NCBI GenBank assembly: GCA_913062645.1
Contig: CAJXVW010000001.1
Coordinates: 1,302,001-1,366,000, forward strand
Reading direction: 5' to 3'
DNA: 64,000 bases
Source of the DNA: an uncultured Mycoplasmatota bacterium
GTDB lineage: Bacteria > Bacillota_I > Bacilli_A > Izemoplasmatales > Izemoplasmataceae
Part shown: in pieces, positions 50,537 to 58,619 of the stretch
Layout of the letters: every line of letters begins with the position of its first letter
Numbering within the stretch: the stretch's first letter is position 1
Translations under genes and position numbers: made by a program
Notes under the pieces: model-generated
The model's input: only the letters and a program-made list of their open reading frames with translations
Told to the model about the DNA's origin: nothing
The model's database searches: none

Positions 50537-51489
50537 GATCGCAACTCCTCACGGATCTGATTGTGAAGCGCAAACACGTCGTCCCGGGCATTGGAAATCA
50601 CCGTGATCAGCAAATCATCGCTGTGGTTGAACGACGAGATGAACGTAACGCCGGGATCCTCACCGACGAAGTTCGGAGTACCGTCCGGATACAGCCAGAT
50701 ACCAAGCCCATATCCAAAATGCTCCTCGAAGACATGCGGATAGAGCATCTGCCGGAGCATGGCCGCGCCAAGCAACGTTCCGTCGAACAACCCATCCCAG
50801 AACAAGGCGATGTCGGTCGGATTGGTGAAGGCACCGCCGGCACCGCTGCCTTTGGCATCGATGCTGTAGATGTTGGTTCGCCACGATTCATCCGCGTCGA
50901 TGATGTAACCATTGGCGCAGTTGGCGGGAAGCCGGTCCAGTTCATGATAGCCCGTCCGCGTCATCCCGAGCGGGGCGAAGATGGTGTCATGAAGATGCTT
51001 GTCCAGAGGTTCGCCGGTTGCTTCTTCAAGTACCAAACCAAGCAGCACGAACGCCGAATTGTTGTAGTGGAATATGCCACGACGAGTATGAAGCGGTGGT
51101 TTGTCCACAAATAGCGGTAACAGATCGCGGCCCGTGCGAATGCGATAGTTGGGCAGATCCTGCCACAGCAGTTCATAGTCGGGAACCTCGTCTTCATCAC
51201 AGTAGTCCGGTACATTGGACGTATGCGTGAGCAGTTCGAACAAGGTTGTCGAGGGATCGAGCCGACCGGGAACGTCCTTCAGAACATGTTCTAGGGTATC
51301 TTCCAGATGCAGGCGACCTTGTTCGATCAGGCGTAAAACGGCCACGGCGACAAATACCTTGCCGGCCGATGCCGTGCCGAATGACGTCGCCTGGTCATTG
51401 GTAAGTTCGTTGGCGATGTCGCGGTAACCAATCGGCTGATGACGTGTGACGGTCCCGTTGTGACGTACGTAAATAATGCCGTGTCGCAT
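50533..51489 (-). CDS. Beta-lactamase-family serine hydrolase
   Basis: A 318-residue class C/esterase VIII-type hydrolase with SAGK (Ser41, Lys44), a YNN second motif (FHYNNSAFVLLG), the usual LLTHTSN and FAPLGMTRTGY stretches and a GSGAGGAFTN loop. No signal peptide. Substrate unknown; peptidase, esterase and amidase activities all occur in this fold. It begins the operon with the TrmD-like and P-loop genes. ATG at 51489 follows AGGAGGT. Confidence 0.85.
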   Translation of the reverse strand: MRHGIIYVRHNGTVTRHQPIGYRDIANELTNDQATSFGTASAGKVFVAVAVLRLIEQGRLHLEDTLEHVLKDVPGRLDPSTTLFELLTHTSNVPDYCDEDEVPDYELLWQDLPNYRIRTGRDLLPLFVDKPPLHTRRGIFHYNNSAFVLLGLVLEEATGEPLDKHLHDTIFAPLGMTRTGYHELDRLPANCANGYIIDADESWRTNIYSIDAKGSGAGGAFTNPTDIALFWDGLFDGTLLGAAMLRQMLYPHVFEEHFGYGLGIWLYPDGTPNFVGEDPGVTFISSFNHSDDLLITVISNARDDVFALHNQIREELRS

Positions 51490-51613
51490 GACGTTTACCT
51501 CCTGTGATAGGTCTCGCTTTATTGTATCATACATTCCGCGGTTTCGACAGTCCGGAATGTCCAATCGCAATCAAAACGGACCCGGGTCCATCCCGCGTCC
51601 GATATCGGTTCCA

Positions 51614-51688
51614 TGGTGGAGTCAGAGGGATTCGAACCCCCGACCCCCTGCCTGTGAAGCAGGTGCTCTCCCGCTGAGCTATGACTCC
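51614..51688 (-). tRNA. tRNA-Val(CAC)
   Basis: A 75-base gene including CCA. Acceptor GGAGTCA/TGACTCC, anticodon stem CCTGC/GCAGG with loop TTCACAG giving CAC, and T-arm GGGGG-TTCGAAT-CCCTC. A TATAAT with upstream TG (extended -10) precedes it. Confidence 0.95.
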
Positions 51689-51783
51689 AATGCATTTCCA
51701 TTATACCAAAGCACGAATGGAAAAGCCATCCCCAAACGCAGAAACCGTTTGAGAACACGGATTCCATGATTCACTCGTTCACC

Positions 51784-53085
51784 CTAGGCAGCATCCGCGG
51801 CGTTGTTCAGATACCAGCGTTCAATTGCAATCAATAGGAGTGCCGTGACCAAAGAAATCATGACAACGAACCAATCTTGCTGAAGCTTGTAGGCGACAAA
51901 GGCAATCAATACGATCGCATCAAGAACAAGTGCCGTCCATACAACCGGCGCGCGAAAGTCCATCTTGTCCTTCAAGTTGCGAACCAGTCCATAATGAATC
52001 ATCATGTCCATGATCAAGTACAAGATCGCGCCCATCGAGGCAATCCGTGACAGATCGAAGAATATCGTCAGTAACAACGCAATCGCCGTGGTATAAAACA
52101 GCATCTGTTTCTGTTTGCGCAGTTTGGTGTCGACGGTAATGTTGGGAATCAACTTCATGTCGCTCATCATTGCCAACATCCGTGTCACTGCGAACACGCT
52201 GGCAATGATGCCGGTGATCGTTGCGACAATAGCAAGCAGACCAGTCAAGATCACACCCCATTGGCCGAATGCTGGACGCGCCGATGCGCTCAAGGCATAA
52301 TCCCTGGCTGCGATGATGGCTTCAATCGACAGCGTGCTGGACACGGCGAACGCAATCAACAGATAAACGACCAGACAGATCATGATGGAAATGAAGATGC
52401 TTCGTTTGATATTGACGGTCGGCGATACGATCTCGTCACCGCTGTTGGTGATGGTGGTAAAGCCTTTGAATGCCAGTACGCTGAGTGCGACGGCAGCAAC
52501 GATGCCGAGCGCTCCCGGTCCGTCATACGTACCATCCGACGCTGCCAGCGCAGGGACGAACGACACGACATAGTATCCCGCTGCGGCGAAGGCGATCAGA
52601 CCGATGATCTTGACAAGGCTTACGACAATGGTGAATGACTGGATCACCATGTTGCTTAGCATGTTGATTGCGAATGCGAAGATGATCAGACCGACACCCA
52701 ACACCGCCACAAAGATGGCGTTGCCTTCTTCGGAAAACATCTGGACCGTATACTCGCCGAAGGTTCGGGCCACGAGGCTTTGATTGATTACCATCGAGAG
52801 CGCCATCATCAACGCCCCTACAGCAGCGGTGGCCGAGGAACCATATTCCTTCACCAGATACATACCGATGCCGCCGGCGCTCGGATACTCTTCGCTCAGT
52901 TTCATATAGGAGTAGGCACTGAACAAGGTCACGACCGCACCAACAACAAATATGAATGGAAACCATTTTCCGCTCAATTCCGCCATTTGTCCGAGAAGTG
53001 CAAAAATACCGGCACCGATCATCACACCGGTTCCCAATCCCACGCTTCCCAGTAAGGTAATGCTGTTTTTCTTATATTCGCTCAT
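51784..53085 (-). CDS. APC-superfamily amino acid permease
   Basis: A 433-residue, twelve-span permease with the APC opening GSVGLGTGVMIGAGIFALLGQ (about residues 13-33), SEEYPSAGGIGMYL and GFTTITNSGDEIVSP (the conserved region of TM6 and following). It is a likely amino acid:proton symporter or exchanger; substrate not predictable. Start after GGGAGTGACAGC. It lies alone between two tRNA-Val sequences. Confidence 0.88.
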   Translation of the reverse strand: MSEYKKNSITLLGSVGLGTGVMIGAGIFALLGQMAELSGKWFPFIFVVGAVVTLFSAYSYMKLSEEYPSAGGIGMYLVKEYGSSATAAVGALMMALSMVINQSLVARTFGEYTVQMFSEEGNAIFVAVLGVGLIIFAFAINMLSNMVIQSFTIVVSLVKIIGLIAFAAAGYYVVSFVPALAASDGTYDGPGALGIVAAVALSVLAFKGFTTITNSGDEIVSPTVNIKRSIFISIMICLVVYLLIAFAVSSTLSIEAIIAARDYALSASARPAFGQWGVILTGLLAIVATITGIIASVFAVTRMLAMMSDMKLIPNITVDTKLRKQKQMLFYTTAIALLLTIFFDLSRIASMGAILYLIMDMMIHYGLVRNLKDKMDFRAPVVWTALVLDAIVLIAFVAYKLQQDWFVVMISLVTALLLIAIERWYLNNAADAA

Positions 53086-53180
53086 GCTGTCACTCCCATG
53101 TGATCATTATAACACACGCGCAACGCTGACCAAAGGCATACGAAAGGCGCATCCGATATCGAATGCACCGTGTTTGAGAT

Positions 53181-53254
53181 TGGTGGAGTCACAGGAACTC
53201 GCCCCCCGAATTCTTATCTGTGAAGCGGGAGCTCTGTCGCTGAGCTATGACTCC
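53181..53254 (-). pseudogene. Decayed tRNA-Val(CAC) copy
   Basis: A 74-base sequence closely similar to the tRNA-Val at 51614-51688. The acceptor stem (GGAGTCA/TGACTCC plus CCA), D-arm start and the loop TTCACAG are kept. The anticodon stem is broken (CCCGC opposite ATAAG), and the T-loop TTCGAAT is replaced by GCGAGTT with one base lost. No good promoter lies upstream. It would not fold as a working tRNA. Confidence 0.85.
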
Positions 53255-53306
53255 GGTATTCTCATTATTGCAAAACACGCGCGGAAACGCCACTCAAAAA
53301 TGTCAA

Positions 53307-53335
53307 AACACAGTTAGTTCGTAACCAACTGTGTT
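53307..53335 (-). terminator. Terminator of the ABC-2 exporter operon
   Basis: Hairpin with arms AACACAGTT (53307-53315) and AACTGTGTT (53327-53335), inner GTTCG region, about 30 bases downstream of the permease stop; T-rich on the minus strand. Confidence 0.75.
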
Positions 53336-53366
53336 TGTTCTTTCATTCGATCCAAGTGCTTGTCTG

Positions 53367-54167
53367 TCAAATCACAACACTCTTGCGATCAAACAGTTCA
53401 ATGCCGCCGACAAACCCGAGCAGACCGATCAAGGTCAACACAACCCCGGTCAACAGGCCGTTGCCGGATCCTTCGAGAATGTACTCGATGTCAATGAAGG
53501 TGAACACGGATGCATACTTCAAGAATGCCGTACCGTCACCCAAGTTCGAGACCATGAACGCGACGGCGTTGCCGAACAGCACGACACTTGAAAACATCAT
53601 GGTCGTCTGCGAATCGTCGAACAGACAGGAGAACAAGAATGCGATGGCCGCCAAAATCAGATGCGCACCATACGCGATCAGATTGACGATCAGCAACTTC
53701 CCGATCTCCAGCATGCCGGGAAACATGATGTTGCTGAAGAGAATCATGACACTGACGTTGACAGCGAAGATGAAAAACAGTCCAGCTGCGAAGAAGACGG
53801 CTTGATTGAACATGATCCGGCGCCTTGAATAAGGCATCGTAAGGAGAAAGATCATGCTCCCGGAAGTCGTGTGTTTGGCGACGAGCCGATTGCCGACCAT
53901 GACCGTGAAAATAATCGGGAACAGCAACATCAAGAATCCGTACATGTAGTTGAGCAGATACGATGTCAAACTGCCACCCAGGTTGCCGAAGCCAAGCATG
54001 TTGGTCATCGCATCCGGCAACAAGTCCATCATCTCCTGCAGAACTTCGATGCCGTCGGGATCCCACATGCCGATGCTGGAAAAGACATAGATCAGAAGAA
54101 AGCCGGTAACACCGAAGATGAACACGCGGTTTTCTCGATAATTCAAGAGCTGCAGATCCCAGATCAT
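53367..54167 (-). CDS. ABC-2 type exporter permease
   Basis: A 266-residue membrane protein with six spans in the ABC-2 pattern and the cytoplasmic stretch VAKHTTSGSMIFLLTMPYSRRRIM (about residues 93-116), which is typical of NatB/YhaP-like permeases. Encoded directly after its ATPase with an ATGA overlap. Substrate unknown; bacitracin- or sodium-type export and lipid or peptide export are all possible. Confidence 0.85.
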   Translation of the reverse strand: MIWDLQLLNYRENRVFIFGVTGFLLIYVFSSIGMWDPDGIEVLQEMMDLLPDAMTNMLGFGNLGGSLTSYLLNYMYGFLMLLFPIIFTVMVGNRLVAKHTTSGSMIFLLTMPYSRRRIMFNQAVFFAAGLFFIFAVNVSVMILFSNIMFPGMLEIGKLLIVNLIAYGAHLILAAIAFLFSCLFDDSQTTMMFSSVVLFGNAVAFMVSNLGDGTAFLKYASVFTFIDIEYILEGSGNGLLTGVVLTLIGLLGFVGGIELFDRKSVVI

Positions 54168-55039
54168 TCGTCATCACCACCATAATATTTCATGAACAGT
54201 TCTTCAATCGTCTGTTTCTTCACATTGATTTTGACGACCGGGTAGTTGCTCAGTTCGCGCAACACCTCGGGATAGTTGTTGACGACACTGATCTGATACT
54301 GATTGCCATGCAGTTTCTTGGCGTTCAATGGAGACGACACAATCGCGTCATTCTCCTCTTCCAGTGTCACCACCAACAGATCTTCGACTTCGAGATCGGT
54401 GTCGTTGAGATTTTCAATCGCGACGATGCGGCCGTTTTTGATGATCCCGACCCGATCACACACTTTTTCCACTTCTTCGAAAATGTGCGATGACATGAGG
54501 ATGGTTTTTCCTTTCGCCTTTTCGCTCAGAATCAGATCCAAAAAGGTGTTTTGCATCAACGGATCCAACCCACTGGTCGGTTCATCCAGAATCAAGATGT
54601 CCGGGTCATGCATGAATGCCGAGACAATGCCCAGTTTCTGTTTCATTCCCTTGGACATTTTCTTGATCTTCATGTTCACGTCCAACTCGAACAGCGCGGT
54701 GAGTTCCTGGCGATAAGAATGATCTTCCAGATGTCTCATGTTACAGATGTAGTCGAGAAACTGGGTGCCGGTGTAATTGTCAAAAAACGTCATCTCACCG
54801 GGCAGATACCCGAGAATCTTGTTGACGTCCTTGGTGTCGACACGGGGGTCCATGTTGTCGATCCGGACCGTTCCCTGATCGGCGTTCATCTGGCCCAGAA
54901 TCCCTCGGATGGTGGTGGTTTTCCCTGCACCATTGGGACCCAAATAGCCATAGACTTCCCCTTCTTCGACACGGAAACTGACATCGAAAATGCCTTTTCC
55001 CGACTTGTATGTCTGTGTTAGGTTTTCAATTACGATCAT
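54164..55039 (-). CDS. ABC transporter ATP-binding protein (ABC-2 exporter)
   Basis: A 291-residue ATPase with Walker A GPNGAGKTT (about residues 35-43), Q-loop LGYLPGEMTFFDN, signature KMSKGMKQKLGIVSAF, Walker B ILILDEPTSGLDPL and the H-loop in MSSHIFEEVEKVCDRVG. The ABC signature reads MSKGMKQK, where LSGGQ is usual; this is common in this subfamily. A C-terminal regulatory tail follows (about 215-291). ATG at 55039 after GGGGAGGAC. Confidence 0.92.
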   Translation of the reverse strand: MIVIENLTQTYKSGKGIFDVSFRVEEGEVYGYLGPNGAGKTTTIRGILGQMNADQGTVRIDNMDPRVDTKDVNKILGYLPGEMTFFDNYTGTQFLDYICNMRHLEDHSYRQELTALFELDVNMKIKKMSKGMKQKLGIVSAFMHDPDILILDEPTSGLDPLMQNTFLDLILSEKAKGKTILMSSHIFEEVEKVCDRVGIIKNGRIVAIENLNDTDLEVEDLLVVTLEEENDAIVSSPLNAKKLHGNQYQISVVNNYPEVLRELSNYPVVKINVKKQTIEELFMKYYGGDDE

Positions 55040-55185
55040 GATGTCCTCCCCAAAGCGAATGTGGTGGTAGCGATGTTTCGACAACATCTATAATACAATC
55101 ATATCACTTAATCCCATACTTTGTAAGTCTTTTCTCCCGGTTGTCATCCGCTCAGAGTTCCAAGACAACACGATCAGAACACAAA

Positions 55186-55209
55186 AAAGACGCTGGTCGA
55201 AGCGTCTTT
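55186..55209. terminator. Terminator in the 256-base gap 55040-55295
   Basis: Hairpin AAAGACGCT/AGCGTCTTT (55186-55194 and 55201-55209) with a T run on the minus strand, probably ending the MFS operon. The rest of the gap holds nothing else I can identify. Confidence 0.82.
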
Positions 55210-55295
55210 CAAATGTCAATCATGGCGTTTCTGTACGATGTGACGAAGTTCTTTGAAGATGCATTCATGTATTCGACAACATGATAGTCGGATGC

Positions 55296-56513
55296 CTAAA
55301 ACTCCTCTTTTCGATTTGGAATCCAGTACAACAGCGCCAACGCGATGATGAACAGTCCCATCACGACATACAAATCGAAGACACTGACGGAATCATCAAT
55401 CAGGGTTACGACCAATCCACCCAAAGGCATTGCGATTAGCCCGAAGATCCCGAAGATCGACATCATTCTGCCGATCAGGTCCTGGGGGATCTGTTTCATG
55501 ATGGTCCCGTAGACCGGCGCATGCATCACGGGAATGAAGAAAGCGAAGGCAAACGTAAGCACGATGATCACGAGGATGTTGAATGTGAACCCCAGCTCAA
55601 AGTACTCCACAAACCCCAGTGCGGCGTACATGACTCCCATCATGAGGAATCCCAATCCGATTGCGGTTATCGACCGTATTCGGTCGGATACCTTGCCGAT
55701 TGCGATGCCGCCAACGATCATCCCCGATGAAAACGCCACACCAAGATAGGTCAGCCCTTCGACACCAAGATTCATGACGGTATCGACGTAGACCGGTTGC
55801 AGCACGTTGAAGGGGACATACATGAAACTGATCACCGCACTTAACAATAGCAACGATACCAACAGTCTCTTCCCTTTCAAGTACAGGAACCCGTCCTTGA
55901 TCATCCTGACATACAATGAAATGCTCTGTTTCTCCTCTGTCTGTTTGATGTATTCGATATTCATCAAACGAATCAGCAACGCCGAAACGAAGAAGGTTAT
56001 CGCATCAATCAAAATCGCTCCTTCGATACCAATGATACCAATCAGAATCCCCGCGACGCCCAGTCCGACCAGACTACCAAAACTGGATCCACTGGAGATA
56101 TAACTGTTTCCTTTGGTGTACTCATCCGGGTTCAGGATTCCTTGAATGAGCCCAGTTCGAGATGGATTGGCGACGGATTCGAAGATATTGTTCGCAAACA
56201 CGAACGCGAACAGATGCCATACCTGTAGTAGATCAGTAACATAAAGGACTGCTAAGCTGAGGACAAACACACCGCGCAAGATGTCGCTCAGAATCACCAG
56301 GTGTTTCTTGTTGAACAAGTCTGCAATCACCCCGGCGAACGGCAATACGATCAAGTTGGGCAACACACTCATGATGAAGATTCCACCCATGAGTGCCCTG
56401 CTGCCTGTCATGACATACACCAACCAGCTGAATGCAATGGTATCAATGGAATCACCAATGCGTGTAATGATCGTCGCGGTTAGTAACTTCGTATAGTTCT
56501 TATTGATCAACAT
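55296..56513 (-). CDS. MFS efflux transporter
   Basis: A 405-residue, twelve-span major facilitator protein. It opens with TRIGDSIDTIAFSWLVYVMTGSRALMGGIFIM and VLPFAGVIADLFNKK (the loop 2-3 motif A variant), and the second half repeats IGKVSDRIRS, which is typical of EntS/MefA-like drug and siderophore exporters. It follows the alpha/beta hydrolase gene by 14 bases and is probably under the same MerR-type promoter. Drug or toxic-compound export is inferred from that. Confidence 0.87.
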   Translation of the reverse strand: MLINKNYTKLLTATIITRIGDSIDTIAFSWLVYVMTGSRALMGGIFIMSVLPNLIVLPFAGVIADLFNKKHLVILSDILRGVFVLSLAVLYVTDLLQVWHLFAFVFANNIFESVANPSRTGLIQGILNPDEYTKGNSYISSGSSFGSLVGLGVAGILIGIIGIEGAILIDAITFFVSALLIRLMNIEYIKQTEEKQSISLYVRMIKDGFLYLKGKRLLVSLLLLSAVISFMYVPFNVLQPVYVDTVMNLGVEGLTYLGVAFSSGMIVGGIAIGKVSDRIRSITAIGLGFLMMGVMYAALGFVEYFELGFTFNILVIIVLTFAFAFFIPVMHAPVYGTIMKQIPQDLIGRMMSIFGIFGLIAMPLGGLVVTLIDDSVSVFDLYVVMGLFIIALALLYWIPNRKEEF

Positions 56514-56527
56514 CCCTGCTACCTACA

Positions 56528-57529
56528 TCACTCGCTCAGTAACGTGTCCAGCCACGAAGACACAACAGCCATGAACACGTCCGGTTGTTCTTCATGAGGC
56601 ATATGTCCACAGTCTTCGATCATCACAAACGTCGCATTCGGCAACAACTCCGCAATGGTTTCACTGTCTTCGACCGGGACAACGTTGTCAAACTCACCAC
56701 TGATGACAAGGACGTCAAAATCGATTTGATCCAACTGCGTCTGAACACCACTGGGCGAGATCATCCATGCTTTCAAATACTCCCAGTACGCCAGATTGTA
56801 ATTATTGACTTGAGTCATCTGTTTGTTCAGACTCATTCTGGTTTCATCCAGTACGTTTTCATCGTAATAGATCGTTGAATAGAACGCATCACTACCAGCC
56901 ATCAGTTTCGCGATCACCGGTCCCAGGTGATCCGCTTGCGGTGCGTTCATGATCCACGATGGCACTGCTTCACTGACCAAGATCGCCGGATCGACAAAAA
57001 TCATCGAATCGACCAAATCCGCGTTCGATACGGCCAACTCAGCAGCGATCACGGCACCATAGGAACTCCCCACCAATACCGCTGATTCAATTCCCAGTTC
57101 ACTCATGAACAATTCCAGTTGCAGCACCGCCGCATCAATCGTATACGGATTCGCTTCGCCAAAATCATCACCCAGCAACTTCTCGCTGAGACCATAGGGG
57201 GCTTGATCGTACGCATAGACATTACCATATGCGCTCAACTCTTCCGTGACCAAGTTCCAAGTCTGAGCATTGTACATCGAACCATGAATCAATATGAAGT
57301 TCTGTGTACTGTCACTGGTACTTGGCGTAAACTCGTAATACAAATCAATTCCATCCGTTCCGTCAAACGGAATCGTGACAAAATCACCATTGTCGTTTGC
57401 CAAATCTTGGTTCTCACTTAGACCAGTTTCACCCTCGATGGGTATCGCAAACGGAACAACCAACAATGCTACTGTAAATATGAGAAAAACAATTCCTAAA
57501 ATCTTTAACACTTTTTTAAATATTTTCAT
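56528..57529 (-). CDS. Membrane-anchored alpha/beta hydrolase
   Basis: A 333-residue alpha/beta-fold hydrolase with an N-terminal membrane anchor (about residues 9-28). The oxyanion motif is LIHGSM (about 80), the nucleophile elbow GSSYGA (about 156-161), and the late motifs are ISGEFDNVVPVED and DCGHMPHEEQP, giving the Ser-Asp-His triad. The active domain would lie outside the membrane. It precedes an MFS exporter and diverges from a MerR regulator, as in toxin or drug detoxification cassettes. Confidence 0.87.
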   Translation of the reverse strand: MKIFKKVLKILGIVFLIFTVALLVVPFAIPIEGETGLSENQDLANDNGDFVTIPFDGTDGIDLYYEFTPSTSDSTQNFILIHGSMYNAQTWNLVTEELSAYGNVYAYDQAPYGLSEKLLGDDFGEANPYTIDAAVLQLELFMSELGIESAVLVGSSYGAVIAAELAVSNADLVDSMIFVDPAILVSEAVPSWIMNAPQADHLGPVIAKLMAGSDAFYSTIYYDENVLDETRMSLNKQMTQVNNYNLAYWEYLKAWMISPSGVQTQLDQIDFDVLVISGEFDNVVPVEDSETIAELLPNATFVMIEDCGHMPHEEQPDVFMAVVSSWLDTLLSE

Positions 57530-57552
57530 TTATATCACTCCAATCTGGTATA

Positions 57553-57583
57553 ATGATAATGTATGACCTAAGGTCGAAGTCAA
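57553..57583 (-). promoter_or_regulatory. MerR-type promoter with 19-base spacer and dyad operator
   Basis: Minus strand: TTGACT (57578-57583) and TATCAT (57553-57558) separated by exactly 19 bases, the overlong spacing characteristic of MerR-activated promoters. The spacer holds the perfect 11-base dyad GACCT-T-AGGTC (57565-57575). It drives the hydrolase/MFS operon. On the plus strand a TATAAT (57549-57554) could serve the regulator gene. Confidence 0.85.
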
Positions 57584-57600
57584 GAGAAAAGAGTGATTAT

Positions 57601-58290
57601 ATGAAATATTCTTCAACAGAGGTGACAAAACGCGCCAGCATTACCAAAAAGACGCTTCGTCATTATCAAAAAATCGGTATTTTGAATCCCATCATCGAAG
57701 CGAATGGATACTGGTATTATACGGAAAATGATTTGACAACCCTCCAGTTGATCCAAACCCTCCAAGTAATGGGATTCACACTCAAAGAAATCAAGGCGAA
57801 CATTGATTCCAACTACACCGATCTGCGCCACCAAGTTCTTGAAAAGAAGAATTACATCAAAGAGCAACTGATGCAACTGGACTTGGCTTCCCGACTGATT
57901 GACAAGATTGAAAAGAAAGAAACCCTTTCTCCGATTGATGCCATCATGGAAAGTTTTGAAGAAGAACACTTGGAATGGTACCGACAACAATTGCCACAAG
58001 CGCAATACGACCTCGTGATCGACATGCTAAACAATCCGAAAAGCGCGGATGACCACCAACAGTTGTTAATTGGTCTGAACTCATTCAAGGATGCATTGCA
58101 AGCCAACAAACCCATTGCTCCCGTAATCCAAACCATAAAAACGATATTTCGTAAATATGACATCGACAACGCGACCATTAATCTGGTCTTGACATCCTTC
58201 ATCACCGCCAATTTAGAAGGACCTCTATCGCAACGGATCTTATCCATTCACGAATCCACAAAATTCTTGGAGTATCTAGAACGGTATTAA
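57601..58290 (+). CDS. MerR-family transcriptional regulator
   Basis: A 229-residue regulator with an N-terminal MerR helix-turn-helix and wing (about residues 5-70; TKRASITKKTLRHYQKIGIL, GYWYYTENDL, LKEIK), a long coiled-coil (about 75-105) and a helical C-terminal effector domain of about 120 residues without the Cys pattern of metal sensors. This fits the TipA/BmrR-like organic-ligand class. It is divergent from the hydrolase/MFS operon with a dyad promoter between them. ATG at 57601 has AAGAGTGA upstream; longer frames reach into the operator. Confidence 0.9.
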   Translation: MKYSSTEVTKRASITKKTLRHYQKIGILNPIIEANGYWYYTENDLTTLQLIQTLQVMGFTLKEIKANIDSNYTDLRHQVLEKKNYIKEQLMQLDLASRLIDKIEKKETLSPIDAIMESFEEEHLEWYRQQLPQAQYDLVIDMLNNPKSADDHQQLLIGLNSFKDALQANKPIAPVIQTIKTIFRKYDIDNATINLVLTSFITANLEGPLSQRILSIHESTKFLEYLERY

Positions 58291-58340
58291 GCGAACTCGG
58301 TGGTTACGTGCACGTTGTGTAAACTCGAGATGAAAAGAAA

Positions 58341-58364
58341 AAAGGCGCTTGAGAAAGCGCCTTT
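58341..58364. terminator. Bidirectional terminator
   Basis: AAAGGCGCTT/AAGCGCCTTT hairpin between the MerR gene and the convergent tRNA-Cys. Confidence 0.85.
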
Positions 58365-58377
58365 ATTATGTCACAAA

Positions 58378-58452
58378 TGGAGGTCCCGACCGGATTTGAA
58401 CCGGTGATCGCGGAGTTGCAGTCCACTGCCTTAGCCACTTGGCTACGGGACC
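58378..58452 (-). tRNA. tRNA-Cys(GCA)
   Basis: A 75-base gene including CCA. Acceptor GGTCCCG/CGGGACC with discriminator U, anticodon stem GTGGA/TCCGC and loop CTGCAAC giving GCA. Promoter TTGCCT-N17-TATAAT lies at 58493-58498 and 58470-58475. Confidence 0.95.
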
Positions 58453-58537
58453 AGAAGTGTCCGTTAAATATTATAGTCGCTTTACTGCTAAAAGGCAAGT
58501 CTTTTGGGGCTATAATTTGCGGGAGTGATTTTCATCT

Positions 58538-58565
58538 TGTATCGCACTTGCGATGTGATAAAATA
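58538..58565 (+). promoter_or_regulatory. Probable promoter of the GH31 gene
   Basis: TTGTAT (58538-58543) and TAAAAT (58560-58565), spacer 16; an inverted repeat CGCA-CTTG-TGCG-like element lies in the spacer. GAGGAGG precedes the ATG at 58620. Confidence 0.55.
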
Positions 58566-58619
58566 AGAATAGCAGAGACCACGATCCATCGTTGACATTA
58601 TCCAATGAGGAGGCTTCTT

